Origin: Phytophthora hibernalis
Taxonomy: Eukaryota > Oomycota > Peronosporomycetes > Peronosporales > Peronosporaceae
Direction: 5' to 3'
NCBI GenBank assembly: GCA_012656075.1
Contig: JAAKBF010000151.1
Coordinates: forward strand, 1,240,001 to 1,304,000
DNA: 64,000 nucleotides
In this document: positions 22,237-33,264 of the stretch, piece after piece
Layout: every line of letters starts with the position of its first letter
How positions within the stretch are numbered: the stretch's first letter is position 1
Position numbers and translations under genes: made by a program
Notes under the pieces: model-generated
Databases searched by the model: none
What the model saw: the letters and a program-made list of their open reading frames with translations, nothing else
Told to the model about the DNA's origin: nothing

Positions 22237-23706
22237 CTAGTATGCGGAGTTGTACTGAGGCATGGAGCCGCCGCAATCGTTGCTGCCGTCTCTCTCTTCC
22301 GAACCCACTGGCCGCACTTTCGTGGCGAGCCAAAGCTCCCGTAATTTAAGAGTGTGACGATTGGGCTTGCGTCGCTTTAGTAGTCGCGTCATCGCGATGT
22401 GATGTAGGCGGCGTAGGTAGTTCTGGAAGTTGTAACCGTCATCGAAATGAAGAGGATGCGCGCGTACTTGCACGCTCTCTAAGGCGACACACGCCCTGAA
22501 GTACGTCTCGAACTCTACTTGTACTTGTCGCTGCAGAGGGAACAAAGTGTGCAGAGTCTCCCGAAGTAGTTTTCAACTACGATGCAGTCAGACGAGATGC
22601 TGCAATTAACTACGTCCTGTTCCACTGTGAGTGGTATCGTAGGGAGACGACGCTTTGGGTTGATGGCAAGCCAGGTATCCGCAAGTCCCTGGTAGCCCTT
22701 ATCATATGGAATTATCCGCGACGACGTAAAGCGCTCGAGAAGCAAGCCTTCGTCTGCCATACCTTCTTCCGTTGCCTTCTTCGTCACGGCGGAAGCGTGA
22801 AAGGCCTTGTTATCGCGGAGTATAGTGGTGTCCGCGGCGGACCGACGATGGTAGCGCGAACAGATGAGAGCCAAACATGTTGGAATAACATAAACCTCGG
22901 TTTTATAACCACGAAGTTTGCTCGTCCGTTCCGCTTGCATGCCACCCGGCATGTTCGAATACTGGCAAGTAACGTCAACTGCGTAGAGAGCGGAAGCGCT
23001 GTGAACCAACGCATACCCTGCAAAAACCACATTTTTCAGCGTGTCAGAACACGCTGTGTGCTTCACGTACATGTGGTACAGGTGCGGCGAGAGCAATTCT
23101 AAGAAACGTATGACCATCCTTTCAAACATGGCGCCTTCTTGCCCAAAGAATTGGAGAGAATAGCGCAGGCACCCTCGTTCTTCAAGGTGCTTAACGTCAT
23201 AAAGCAGATGTCCTCTGCAGTGTTCTTGCACTTCTTGTCTCTGCCGACGTTATATTGTGAGTTCTACTCAAAACTGGATTGATCGATTCGTAAATCGATC
23301 CCCGGCGAACCGGCGGCGAATCTTTCACTTGGCTTTACTATCGGGGGCCGTAGTCGGAGTCGTACTTAACAGAACAACCAAAACAAGTGATTTGACTTGG
23401 ATTTTGTATTGGATCGATCTTTGTCGACCCAACGCAAAAGACCTTATTCGGCAAATTTAGCCGGAATTCACAATACCGAGTCGACATGTAATCGCCGACG
23501 TACTTATATATCCTGACGATCTCACTAAGCGTGAAGTTCATCATGCGTAGGATACCGGGGCTACGGACGCTCTTGCGATACGTGTCAATCGCGAGATGAG
23601 AGCTGCCCTCCTCCCCGTCACTCGATGACAGGGGGCCCATGGGCGTCATGAGGTCGCGTTTTACCCTCACGTTCCTGTAGCTGCAGGTAGGCGCGGCGAG
23701 CGTCAC
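22237..23706 (-). pseudogene. second Harbinger-type transposase (DDE_Tnp_4 family)
   Basis: Minus strand: N-terminal part with MMNFTLSEIVRIYKYVGDYM (about 23550), a break at 23340-23231, then AVDVTCQYSN (first Asp), KLRGYKTEVYVIPTCLAL, IIPYDKGYQGLADTWLAINP (second Asp) and CIVVENYFGRL (catalytic Glu), a frameshift near 22520, and the tail (ETYFRACVALESVQVRAHPL, FDDGYNFQNYLRRLHHIAMT). The triad is complete and the 238-codon core (22515-23231) is open, but the ends are out of frame. It differs from the 16-17 kb transposase in motif spacing and is not a copy of it. Confidence 0.8.
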
Positions 23707-24185
23707 AGTCGTAAAATTCGCGCTCCGTTGTCTGGGAGGCCTCCCAGTAGCAATGTAGCTTCAGCGTTCAATGGTGCCTCGCATTGACGTCTAGAGAGGC
23801 GATAAGCGAGCTGGGCCTGAGCTTGGGGCCGAAGTAGTGGTGTGTGATGCCGAGGGCTGGGCGTGGGAAATGACGCGACACATGGGACTGACGACTTGGA
23901 AGCAGGCGAATTTCAAAATGAGCTTTGTGATTCACGACATGTATATTGTGTTTGCGCGATCTCAAATTGGACGCACTAAATCATCTTAAACAAATTTTTA
24001 AACATCTGTTCGGCAGGTGCCCAGCAGATACGTACGACTAGTTTTGAGTATTGTCCAGGTGCATAATTATGTGTCTGTTCTTCATCCATAATAAACCGGG
24101 ACAGCACTATCTGACAGTAAGGTCTAGTATGCGTCCCGTGAGACGGTATATTACGTTTTCAGCAAAACTGTTTAAGCATTATATA
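23707..24185. other. no recognised gene
   Basis: Spacer between the Harbinger-type relic and the left end of Tigger-2. Confidence 0.45.
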
Positions 24186-26055
24186 CCGGATATTCTTTGT
24201 TATGGGATACACCCGCGTATGGGATACAGGTTCAGGTTAGCCACAGGTCAGAAAATAAGTGCACTATGCTTTCTGTTATGGGACACATCGGCTACAAACT
24301 AGTAAATTTCCACTTCTTCAATGGCGCGTGCGCCACCAGTCGGTCGCCCCCGCTTACTTGGAGGCAAGGGAAGAAGGGAGAAGAAGCACGTCCTTCGGTT
24401 GTACGCTGCCGCTACGAAGAAAGTTGTTGTTGAGCACTTAAGGCTGCATGGGAAAATGCAGCACACGATAGATGTTTTCCTGATTTACCTCAAGCTAAAT
24501 ATCCAGGAAGACGGGTCCTCGTGCTTAAGTGGGCTCGCAATTTCGGCATGATTACCGCTAACTGTTCTTCACCTGGCGGCCGATAGAAGAAGAAGGCGCG
24601 TGCAGCTGGATCCTCTACGATCCTACCTGCCGACACGGAGAAAGAGCTTTTGTGCTGGATAAACGACCTCCGGGCAGAAGGTGTCCATGTCACTGCCTTA
24701 TTGCTGAAACTAAAGGCGTTAAACGCCGCAGAGGAGCTCGGAATACAAGGTTTTCGAGCATCTCCCAGCTGGCAGCGTCGATTTAAACGTCGCCACCGGC
24801 TATCTCTCCGGTCGCGCACTAGACAATGTCAAGTCCCCCCGAACAGCTCGCTCAGGTTGCAGCAGATTTTTCTGCTAAGATCCAGGCTAAAGCTTCCGAG
24901 CTAGGGGTGTATGCTATATATAACGCAGATCAAACTGGTGAATGTTGGTAAAATCGGATATGATTTATCTCATTATATTAACAGGATGCTACTGTTTTGT
25001 TATTGCAGCCGCGTTTTTAGTTCCTACCAAGTAAACGTTAAAGGTGAAAAGACGGTATGAGTGAGTTGTGGAGGGAAAACCAAGCAGAGAGCTACGGTTA
25101 TGCTTTTGGATGATTCAAATGGCCGCAAGTTTTCCCTTTCATGATATTCAAGTCCAAACCCTCAACAATCCCTGAGAGGCGTGATGATAACACACGACTT
25201 CGCCATGGGTTTGGTGTGACGGTGTGGAAAGAAATGGGACCTGCGCGGCAAAGCAATGACGTCCAAGTCCACGGGAATACGAAATATATTGCAGAATTTA
25301 TTTTAGATGTTATATTAGTATCTAATGTTGTGGTGTAGGTTGGTGGAACTCATATCTTTCTACAGAGTTTTACGGTTTAATTTTGGGTAAAGAGGATATA
25401 TGAACGCGTCCGTGCTGCTGCTTCGGGATGACTTCTCAGGTCATTGGTCCGAAGAAGTCATCAAATGTGCTAAAAAGCTCAAGGTGGAACTGTTGAAAGT
25501 TCCTCCAGGGGCGCCAGCCGGCTGATGCAACATGGAACGGTTCCTTGAAATATTGATTACGTACGCTCTGGGTGGAGAATTTGCGCGAGCAGCTTTTGAC
25601 GCGAGACACTACGATCAAATTTAGGCTGAAACCACTTACACGAGCCACAATTTGCAACTGGGTCAGTACTGCGTGGCAAGATATGCCATCTTCCATCATT
25701 TCAGGCAGGGTATCGTAAGTGCGGCTTAGACGTTTTTCCTGAGCCCGACCTTGCTACTGATTTAGTGCGTGCGTTGACGGATTTGGGCTCCATCGACAAG
25801 GACGTCGGAGAAATCAGACCCGACAGAGACTTTGATGAGTGCGAGGAAGACGAAGATCAAGAGGCTGAAGTTGATGAAGAGGATGGAGTAGATAAAGATG
25901 CCAAAGAAGACAAAGAAGACGATGAGCAAATATGGTCATCTTAGTAATATTACTAAAGTGATGATGTGTTTGAGTCAAGGTCGTCTTTGTGTGCATAAAC
26001 GGAGCGGCGTAGTATCTCCTCCGGTGGGGTGTATCCCATAACAAAGAATATCCAG
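24186..26055 (+). mobile_element. Tigger-2 (pogo-type) element, complete ends
   Basis: Both ends read inward C(C/T)GGATATTCTTTGTTATGG then GATACACCC, 28 of 29 bases matching, each flanked outside by TA (24184-24185 and 26056-26057), the pogo/Tc1 target site. The left end repeats TATGGGATAC at 24219-24228 and a variant TTATGGGACAC near 24276. Total 1,870 bases with one transposase relic inside. Confidence 0.9.
24321..25943 (+). pseudogene. Tigger-2 transposase
   Basis: Reads HVLRLYAAATKKVVVEHLRL (N-terminal DNA binding), a stop near 24549, LLCWINDLRAEGVHVTALLL, ASPSWQRRFKRRHRLSLRSR, YNADQTG with the first Asp, an intron at about 24943-25008 (GTGAAT..TTGCAG), FLVPTK, DDFSGHWSEEVIKCAKKLKV with the second Asp (about 25430), QPADATWNG with the third after a frame change, and an acidic tail ending ...KEDKEDDEQIWSS at 25943. 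Several stops and frame changes. The middle of the DDE region (25050-25420) is poorly preserved. Confidence 0.82.
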
Positions 26056-27129
26056 TATTAATGTTGCTTTCTCTCTTTGAAGCGGTAAAAATATACCAGG
26101 TGTCTGGATTTTGTGCTCTGATGAATGGTACAGCAACGCATATGTTTTTACCAAGCGTGAACATATCAGTATGGCTCTGAGAGCCCTAACGATATCTAGG
26201 AAGCCTAAACACACCGTAAGGTGTCTAACGTTGCTTTATCGGGTTTTAAATTTTTAATAGAGATAAAATCATTTGGTACGCCAAAGGCATAATTCTTTTT
26301 TCGTGGCTAAATTGCGCTGTTTTTAAAAAGGCCCGGCGCAAAACGTGAAAGCGATCCTTTGATTTGGCCAACCTGGGGGCTACGTCCACCGTGTTCCTGG
26401 CGTCGAAGCCGTTCTCACTGTTTGGCGATTGCGAGAACGTGGAGTCGGCATCAGCGGGGTTAAATGAACAAAGTGGTTGGGTGTGAATGGGATGTGCTGT
26501 GGTGGTTGTGGGTCTGACGTAGAAAAAACGGGGGTTGTGCCGTGCACTCGTGGCGTCGTTCGTAGTGCCCAGGAAAATGTGCACGTGTGTGGGGCCGATA
26601 TTAAGTTGTATAAAGTTTTGGTGTTTCGTCCGGCACAAGCGCTGCAGCTGTGAACGCAGATCGAATATACATGCGGACAGAGAACATAATTTATTTGGTA
26701 CGTCTACCAATAAATCGTCCGTCAAAAACATACCAAATAAAATCAAGGATCTGAAACGCCACATAATCAGCATGTCTACAAATAAGGTTGTGGATTAAGA
26801 CATTCAAGACATTCAAGACGATCTAGACTGTCCCATAATCATTAACTGGATTGGACGAAAATGATATAGATCTGTTAGTATCCAGTAAGGTATGTGGAAT
26901 TTTGAATGAACTACAATTATGCGGAGGTTTTAGACAAGTTTATTGGTAGAACAAAAAGCAACTGGGATTAGAGAATGCTAAACTTTAGAATAGGACACTA
27001 GTTGGCCGCCAGGGCATCCGTAAAGTAAACGGCTCAATTTCAATCACTTCTCTATTTTATTTCGACAGCAGCTGCCTCTCCTGCAACACCGTCACCCGCC
27101 AGCTCCAGGACCGTCGTCGGACACCACTT
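26056..27129. other. spacer, unrecognised frames
   Basis: A 175-codon minus-strand frame (26246-26773) and a plus-strand stretch near 26350-26500 are open but show no family features. A short ACATTCAAG reiteration lies near 26798-26818. Confidence 0.4.
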
Positions 27130-27628
27130 CCTTGTCAAGCCGCTTCAAGTCTGTTACACGATCCGAGATGCGATCTACCACGGGCTACAGCGGTATGGAT
27201 CGTCCTGCAGTACGATGTGAAAACAGCGTTTTGCATGGACCGCTTTTGAGACTATCGCCTTGGAGCAACCTGATGGAATGCCAGACGCTAGGAAGGCATA
27301 TGTGTGCCACCTACCAGCTCGAGATTCTTTACGGCTTCAAACGGGTCATTTGCGTCTGAAACCAGGCGCTACACACTAAGCCGGAGAACATGCAACTCGT
27401 CCGCATTGAGAAGGATCGCAGTCTCTACGCCCAAAACGTGGAAAGAGAGATAACCATGTATGTCACCGTGTACGTCGACGACCTGCTTATCATCGGACCG
27501 CTGAACTTGTGCAATCATGAGGCCAAAGAAATGCTAGAAGATTTTCAGTTGACGTAGACTCGGTCAAGTCAAGTATTTGTTGGATTGAAGTAATTATTGA
27601 CAAGCAAGCAAATCGCATCATGTATTTA
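27130..27628 (+). pseudogene. copia-D reverse transcriptase, front part
   Basis: Frames across a few shifts read LQYDVKTAF, ETIALEQPDGMPDARKAYVC, MYVTVYVDDLLIIGPL with the YVDD motif, and EVIIDKQANRIMYL up to the TA at 27627-27628, where Tigger-3 begins. The continuation is at 33265. No LTR or gag was seen on the left. Confidence 0.8.
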
Positions 27629-28002
27629 CTGTACATCCTTTTTTAACATTTGTGCATAAGGACATTTTATACATCCAGACAGTCGAACTAGCCAATCAGA
27701 GCAATGTATCCAAAAGAAAATAACCACAGTTGAGCATTTGTGGAAACGGACTGATCTGATTTTACTCACCCCAGCACATATCATATGCTGGATATATATA
27801 GAACAAAAGCGCTGTGGACATCAAGCAAGCAAGGCACGCCGTACGATTTGCAGTTGGTATCCTTCCACCAAGAATCTTCATGATGACGCGAGGTCGAATA
27901 CGAGCACCAAGTGGCGCGGGCCGAAAAGCTAACACCTACAAACGCGAGTGCGAGCCCTATTCAAAGAAGTTGGGTGTAATAAACTATGTTTAGGACAATG
28001 CC

Positions 28003-28710
28003 ATGCCATCTACACTCGATAAGTTTGACAGCCATTTGACCTCGACAAAACGTGAAACCAAGCGCAAGAGAATTCAAGAGTGGGTATGAGATAGGGCACA
28101 CATCACGGAAATGTCAGCATCTGCTTTAACCGTGAGTCTGAAATCAGACCGTAAGCGAGGCACAGGCACCACCATATCTTCCACATGGGAAGAGGGTTAG
28201 TAGAATGGGTGAATTCCTTACGCGGAGAAGGTGGCCCGATGTCAGGACTGATGCTGCAGTTGCAAGCCCAGGAAATTGCTAGCGAGGAAGGCGTACCCGA
28301 TGGAATTCTTTGGGAAGCTGGAGCTGGCAATAGGGATTCTTTCGCGTCATGTGCTTTCTCTTCGCGCAAAGACACGCCAAGGGAAGAAACCTCCTGTGGC
28401 AATGGAACAAGAAGGCCGATATTTTGGCGCAAAGTTAAACAGACCAAGATGAAGCTTGGGGTTGATAAAGTTTACAACGCGGATCAAAAGTAGGATTTGC
28501 TTTGAATACTTGCCCTAGCAAACAGTCAACAAAAAGGGCAGCAAACAATCTGGGTTCGTTGCGGCGGAAAAGACAAAGAGCGCTTTACCGCCATGGTTCT
28601 TGGGGACTCCACCGACACGCAGTACGATCCGTTTTACGTTATGAAAACGGTACCCTCAAAAATCCGTGATAAGGTTGCGTACAATTATATAGCTCAGCAT
28701 GGATTTGGAT
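28003..28710 (+). pseudogene. Tigger-3 transposase, N-terminal half
   Basis: ATG at 28003 opens MPSTLDKFDSHLTSTKRETK; then LVEWVNSLRGEGGPMSGLML, VDKVYNADQ (first Asp), FEYLP, TVNKKGSK, RCGGKDKERFTAMVLGD, YDPFYVMKTVPSKIRDKVAY and NYIAQHGFG, with stops near 28089, 28493 and 28530. No intron is present at the position where Tigger-1 and Tigger-2 have one. The frame ends at about 28710, where MULE sequence begins. Confidence 0.8.
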
Positions 28711-28734
28711 AAAGGCGTGCACACGTGCGAAATA

Positions 28735-29976
28735 TATAAGTCTGGCGGCGTGGTCGACGTGCGCACGAAAATGCGTCTCGAGCTGCAGCGTCGCTGTATC
28801 ACCGACATGTCAATACTACCCCTCTCCTCTGGCAAGAGGGTTACGACGACATGAAGCGCCATCACGCTGGCGACAGCGAAACGGTCCTGGCGATAATTCC
28901 CTGTGGGCCGGCCGTCTCCATTATGAAGCACGCCCGCAAACGAATGCACTGGTGGAGATGTGTTTGAAGCCATTCTCACCGACCCAACCCACTGTGTTAG
29001 CGTCAAAGATCCGCGGTCTTTCCTGCCGTTCAGTGTGGTCCACCCTACACCATCGACCAACGGAATCCAGCGCATGATTGGGCTTGCTCACCATGATTTG
29101 GCCCGTGTACTACGGTACCCCAAAATTACGTTCTTCGTTGACGGAACCGTTTTGGTGGTGCCCAAGCCATTTAGCCAGGGCCTCATAGTGATGGCCTTCG
29201 AGCCTGCTGCCAACCTTTATATATCCGTTGGCTGCGTTATGGTTCAAGGCAAGTCTCAGGACACGTACTGGCGAGTATTGAACGAGCGGATAATCTTGAG
29301 TGACAGGCAGTTGGAGCCCGAAAATGTCACCTGTGGCTTTGAGCTTGCTCTCATCAACGCTGTCTGGAGCAATTTCCCCGTGCCAATCTTGTTGGGTGCC
29401 TGTTTCACTGGAAGCAGGCACTGCGTCGCAAGATGGTGGATCTCCGCATTCCAATTGACCAAATCTAGAAGCTCGACACTCTGGCCATCATCCCTGCTGA
29501 CAAATTTGCGGGAAAGGTACATATTATTCCTTTTTGCGCAAATTCTAAATTTGAACAATTATTTTCTTTTTTTACCGATGGCTACATTGCAGGGAGCAAG
29601 GTATGTGCAAAGTGTGATTGATGAGACTGGCCCAAAAACCAAGTGGAATGCGTTTTGGAAGTATTTCCTAAAGACTTGGGTGGAGACGTTTGACGCCGCG
29701 ACCTGGAATGTCTAGGAAATGATGCGGTGTGGTGTTGACATTGTCATCCGGACATACAATCCGCTGGAGAAGTACAATCGCGACTTCGCGTCGCGAGCGG
29801 GCACACATCCTAGCCTGCTTGACTTTATTGAAGGATGTAAACAAGAGGCTGCGCATTACCTGCAGCTGATCGACAACATCATGCACCTGCGTCAGACTGC
29901 ACCTCATCATGCGCCGCCAGCGAAACCCGTCGTACCGGCAGTCTACGACGTCTTTGAAGCGGAGGTGACCTTGTAA
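28735..29976 (+). pseudogene. MULE-2: 5'-truncated Mutator-like transposase with an intron
   Basis: Reads KSGGVVDVRTKMRLELQRRC, SFLPFSVVHPTPSTNGIQRM, PKITFFVDGTVLVVPKPFSQ (first Asp), VTCGFELALINAV (the Asp usual before FELAL is Gly), then after a +1 shift near 29390 GCLFHWKQALRRKMVDLRIP, a stop at 29465-29467, an intron 29517-29592 (GTACAT..TTGCAG, 76 bases), GARYVQSVIDETGPKTKWNA, a stop at 29713-29715, and TYNPLEKYNRDFASRAGTHP with the Glu. Ends at 29974-29976. The N-terminal zinc-finger part is absent; pogo sequence abuts. Confidence 0.85.
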
Positions 29977-30057
29977 TTCCCGTGTTTGAATGATTTTAGA
30001 GTTTTCTAGTTGATGCGTATACTATACGTACTTGTGTTGTTGGTTGCTGCTCCGAAT

Positions 30058-30189
30058 TGTCCTATTAGGACAGTAGGCATATACCATATTGAGCTTAGGC
30101 TTGTCCTAATAGGACATTATCAGTACTATTAGAGTAAGTGTCCTAAGTGGACAGTTTAATCACTGTACACAGCGTGTCCGAATAGGACA
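30058..30189. repeat. palindromic 15-mer array, left end of MULE-3
   Basis: TGTCCTATTAGGACA at 30058-30072, TGTCCTAATAGGACA at 30102-30116, TGTCCTAAGTGGACA at 30139-30153, TGTCCGAATAGGACA at 30175-30189. Start-to-start spacings are 44, 37 and 36 bases. Confidence 0.95.
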
Positions 30190-30462
30190 GACACCAGAAG
30201 CACGTTTCAGTGGGGCAAATGACAGAATCTGTGGTGATTTCAACTTAAATACAGAAAGCGTGGTGATAGGCGTGGTCGATTTGCCAACCACGTTTCCTGA
30301 CACACAAATTCGCTAAGTGTGCACGTTATGACACTGTGTTTAAAGCAAACATGTATTGAGTAGTCATCTATCGACATGGTCCCTAGTTCATAACGCCCGA
30401 AGCATTCATTAAGTCTAGCTTCATCGACGCACATTGCAGCACTACTACATTTCTGAGCAGGT

Positions 30463-32238
30463 TCACCTGTTGTGACCTCTCTGACGACATATTCCACACG
30501 AATAGAGCGCATACTTACCCGCCTGTAGTTCACCAGTGCTAGGGAATCGACGGTTCTGAGGACGGCCGCGTTTCCTGGTCACGAGAGCTGACTGCAACGA
30601 TTCATCGTGTATAATCCCGTTGCCAACGGGAATGAGTATCTGAGCACCACCAAATGCACTGCAATAATTCTCCACCTTGTAGCAGTCACCAAACATCCTG
30701 GACACAGCCTCAGGTTGTCCTTGATCGCGTACCACAACAGCAATATGTCGACAAGGGATAAGGTGCTGGTCAGGAAAGCAGCACGTACAGTAGTGTTACT
30801 TGCCGACGTATAACAGGCACCACGCTGGCATCATAAACGGAGGCTATTTCCTGGAGGAGTTCTGCACTGTGTACACCCTTAAACGAACTAGATCGCGCTC
30901 AAACGTCTTCGAGGCGGATGGCCTTATCATTCGATTTTGCGACTCTCATTGGGCCGCATTCTGAGCCCGCATGTATACAGCGTCCACCATCTTTCCGCAC
31001 ATGGTCTTGAAGTAGGCGAACGGGTGCATCCTACGGATTCCCGCAACTTATTGCGTTCCGCAGACATTCTCCACGAAGTTTGATGACCTCCACCCAAAGA
31101 AAAAGCACACACCAATGTTTGCATGTAAACACCATAGCACGGGCGGGATGCTTGCAATGTAGTCTCGAACATCTTGACCTCTTTACAGCTCGATAACAGC
31201 GAGCAAACTATTATACTTCTCCACCGTGTCTGTAGGTACGCCAGCACTTGGTTGGCGGAGTTCACTGTTCATCTTGCCGAACTCATGTGCAATGTTACGC
31301 ATGATATGAATTTTACAGTACCGAAGGCACAACCGAAGCGGTCGGCTACGGACAGTAGTGCTATACCCCGATCGCAAAACATAGGAATGCCGGCCACGTC
31401 AACACCAGCAGCGATCACACGCCTCAAGAACCAGTCGTAACTTACTCCGTCCTCGCTTCGTATCAACTCAAAAGCAATGATTGCAGTTTGCAGATTTACA
31501 TCGCGGTCAACCAATACGCCATCGTACGTCCGACACTTGCTATGCGCACAGTCGATCCCCATTATACGCTGGCGAGCACAGGAGGCAGCACCAAATACCC
31601 CCATCACTACGGCAGCTCGTAGGAAACGACCAGTGGGGTCACGCTCTGTCGTCGTGGTGGAGCACCCCGGATTCGATCAAGACCCCCAGAAGTGATGGTA
31701 GCTTGCCAATGGCATGCCGAACCATAGAAGAAGACTCTTCGGTAATATATTCTCGTGCACGGTACAGATTTCGCCTTTTCCTCCCGAGCGAAAGGTTATA
31801 CCGATCTTGCACTTGGGAGATGAGTGCGCCAGCAGACACTGCCCTAGAAGCCCGTATGGCACTAGAAACAGTAGCTAGTTCTCTTACTTGACGACGAGTT
31901 AGTCTCGGAAAGGCAGCACAGTTCATGTGAGAGAGATGAAACGAAGGGATGGCCCAGGTCTTCTCATCAGTGCGTCTCTGGCGCCGAAACATGTTCACGT
32001 AGAACCTGCAGTTTACAGACGTACAAACGATTCGTTTATGTCTGCCGGAGCTCACAATAACACGCACAGATTTCCGATGCCAAAGGACAAAGTCTCTCAC
32101 TGCCGCAACAGCCTCCGACCCGTTTTTGAACTCATCACCAACAGTGATGGAGGGCCCTTGTGGCGCGCTGGTGATGCTTGTTTCAATGGACGTCAAAGTT
32201 GCGTCGGCGTCTATGTCAGCGGCGCCATCACGCTCCAT
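30463..32238 (-). pseudogene. MULE-3 transposase with zinc fingers
   Basis: ATG at 32238 (MERDGAADIDADATL). FLYWCH/WRKY-like zinc region near 32010 (IVCTSVNCRFYVN...HLSHMNC), PRLTRRQVRELATVSSAIRA, YNLSLGRKRRNLYRAREYIT, a frame change near 31640, QRIMGIDCAHSKCRTYDGVL (first Asp), AGIPMFCDRGIALLSVADRF (second Asp), a frame change near 31310, IMRNIAHEFGKMNSELRQ, WRSSNFVENV (Glu), and a C-terminal part with RKRGRPQNRRFPSTGEL and a zinc knuckle start SCGICRQRGHNR. Long intact stretches with few breaks suggest a fairly young copy compared with its neighbours. Confidence 0.85.
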
Positions 32239-32540
32239 GGCGTGTGGGCTGTACGAATTGGTTGGTAGTGTCGCTTCCAGAAGAAATGTAACTATGAAAG
32301 GCTCGATTGGAGGAGCTGAACGACTGCATGAGAACGATACGAACGACCTGAAGCTCGTACGTACAAGTAACCGTACGTGGTTGTGTAGACGTACAGTACT
32401 TCGCGTACGACCACGTCTTTTGTCATTAAGTTCGCCTGTTGGCATTATGGATTTGTTCACCACGGCTCCTGAAACTAAAATCGTCAGTTGGCACATAAAA
32501 ATCCGATAACCACGGATTCTGTCATTTGCCCGTTTCAGTG

Positions 32541-32687
32541 CGTCCTATTAGAACTATGGTGATTCAGCTCACTTTGTCCTTAAGGACACCGAATTGTCCT
32601 ACAGCAGACCCGGGAAGCAACCCGACCTGCAAGTAATTTACCGGAATATGTGAGGACAATAGGACACGCTAGGACAGCTACTAGGAC
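32541..32687. repeat. palindromic motif array, right end of MULE-3
   Basis: Contains CGTCCTATTAGAAC (32541), TGTCCTTAAGGACA (32575-32588), TTGTCCTACAG (about 32594), AGGACAATAGGACA (32653-32666) and TAGGACAGCTACTAGGAC (32670-32687), variants of the left-end motif. Confidence 0.85.
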
Positions 32688-32723
32688 GCATTCTCCTTTA
32701 CGGATTTTTCAGACCCCTGAACT

Positions 32724-33147
32724 GCAGAAGTTCTACAGCACGCCGAGCTAGTCAATGTGCAATTGGTGAAAGTGCCACCAGGCTTGACGTCTGTGTGCCA
32801 GCCTGCGGACATTTCGTTGTTGCGCCACCTCAAGAAGCGACTAAGAAAGTGCTGGGTGCAACATCTGTCCGGGCAACTGCGTGTTTATAACACGGATGAC
32901 AAGAGCTCAAAGTTCCAGCTTTGTCCGCCTACGAGTTCAGGCGCTATAAGTTGGGTCAATACTAGGAGCTCCGCAAACAGGTAATTGTTAGTGGGTATGC
33001 CCACTCAAAACAAGACGCATTGCGCTGATTTACCCTGAGAACGATATTGTAGAGCGACTAGAGAAGCTCCAAGTGATTGACAAGACCGTTCGAGACTCCG
33101 ACGACATTGTCGTGAACGTCATCTACGAGACAGCGGGAGAGCAGTAA
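32724..33147 (+). pseudogene. Tigger-3 transposase, C-terminal part
   Basis: Reads AEVLQHAELVNVQLVKVPPG, LTSVCQPADISLLRHLKKRL (third catalytic Asp), WVQHLSGQLRVYNTDDKSSK, KFQLCPPTSS, a frame change near 32950, and an acidic end finishing ETAGEQ and a TAA at 33145-33147. It continues the relic at 28003-28710 after the nested MULEs. The second catalytic Asp (DDFSGHW block) is missing. Confidence 0.85.
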
Positions 33148-33264
33148 TGCACCAGAATAAAGCTTTGCATTTCGCATACATGCAAAAAATGACCGTGGGT
33201 TCACTCGAGTTTATTTATGTTTCTATGCAATTTTGGGGTGTCCTTTTGCACAAATGTTACACAG

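Larger units (their letters stand above)
30058..32687 (-). mobile_element. MULE-3 element with inverted ends
   Basis: The two ends share an inverted block GGGCAAATGACAGAATC(C/T)GTGGT at about 30213-30235 and 32508-32531. Outside that block both ends carry many copies or half-copies of the palindrome TGTCCTAWTAGGACA, four on the left and about six on the right. It lies between MULE-2 and the second half of the Tigger-3 transposase. The exact outer boundaries and target duplication are not resolved by eye. Confidence 0.75.
27629..33264 (+). mobile_element. Tigger-3 (pogo-type) element, itself carrying two nested MULEs
   Basis: Flanked by TA on both sides (27627-27628, 33265-33266). Ends read inward CTGTACATCC...TAACATTTGTGCATAAGGACA on the left and CTGTGTAACATTTGTGCAAAAGGACA on the right. 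Removing 27629-33266 joins the copia-D frame without a shift (…RIMYL then Q*QYIKVNF…). The pogo transposase is split: 28003-28700 and 32724-33147. About 4.0 kb of MULE sequence fills the gap, and roughly 60 codons of the pogo DDE region are missing at the junction. Confidence 0.85.

Noticed and set aside
26246..26773. 175-codon minus-strand frame
   Set aside because: No recognisable domain, and an equally plausible antisense stretch exists; insufficient to call a gene.
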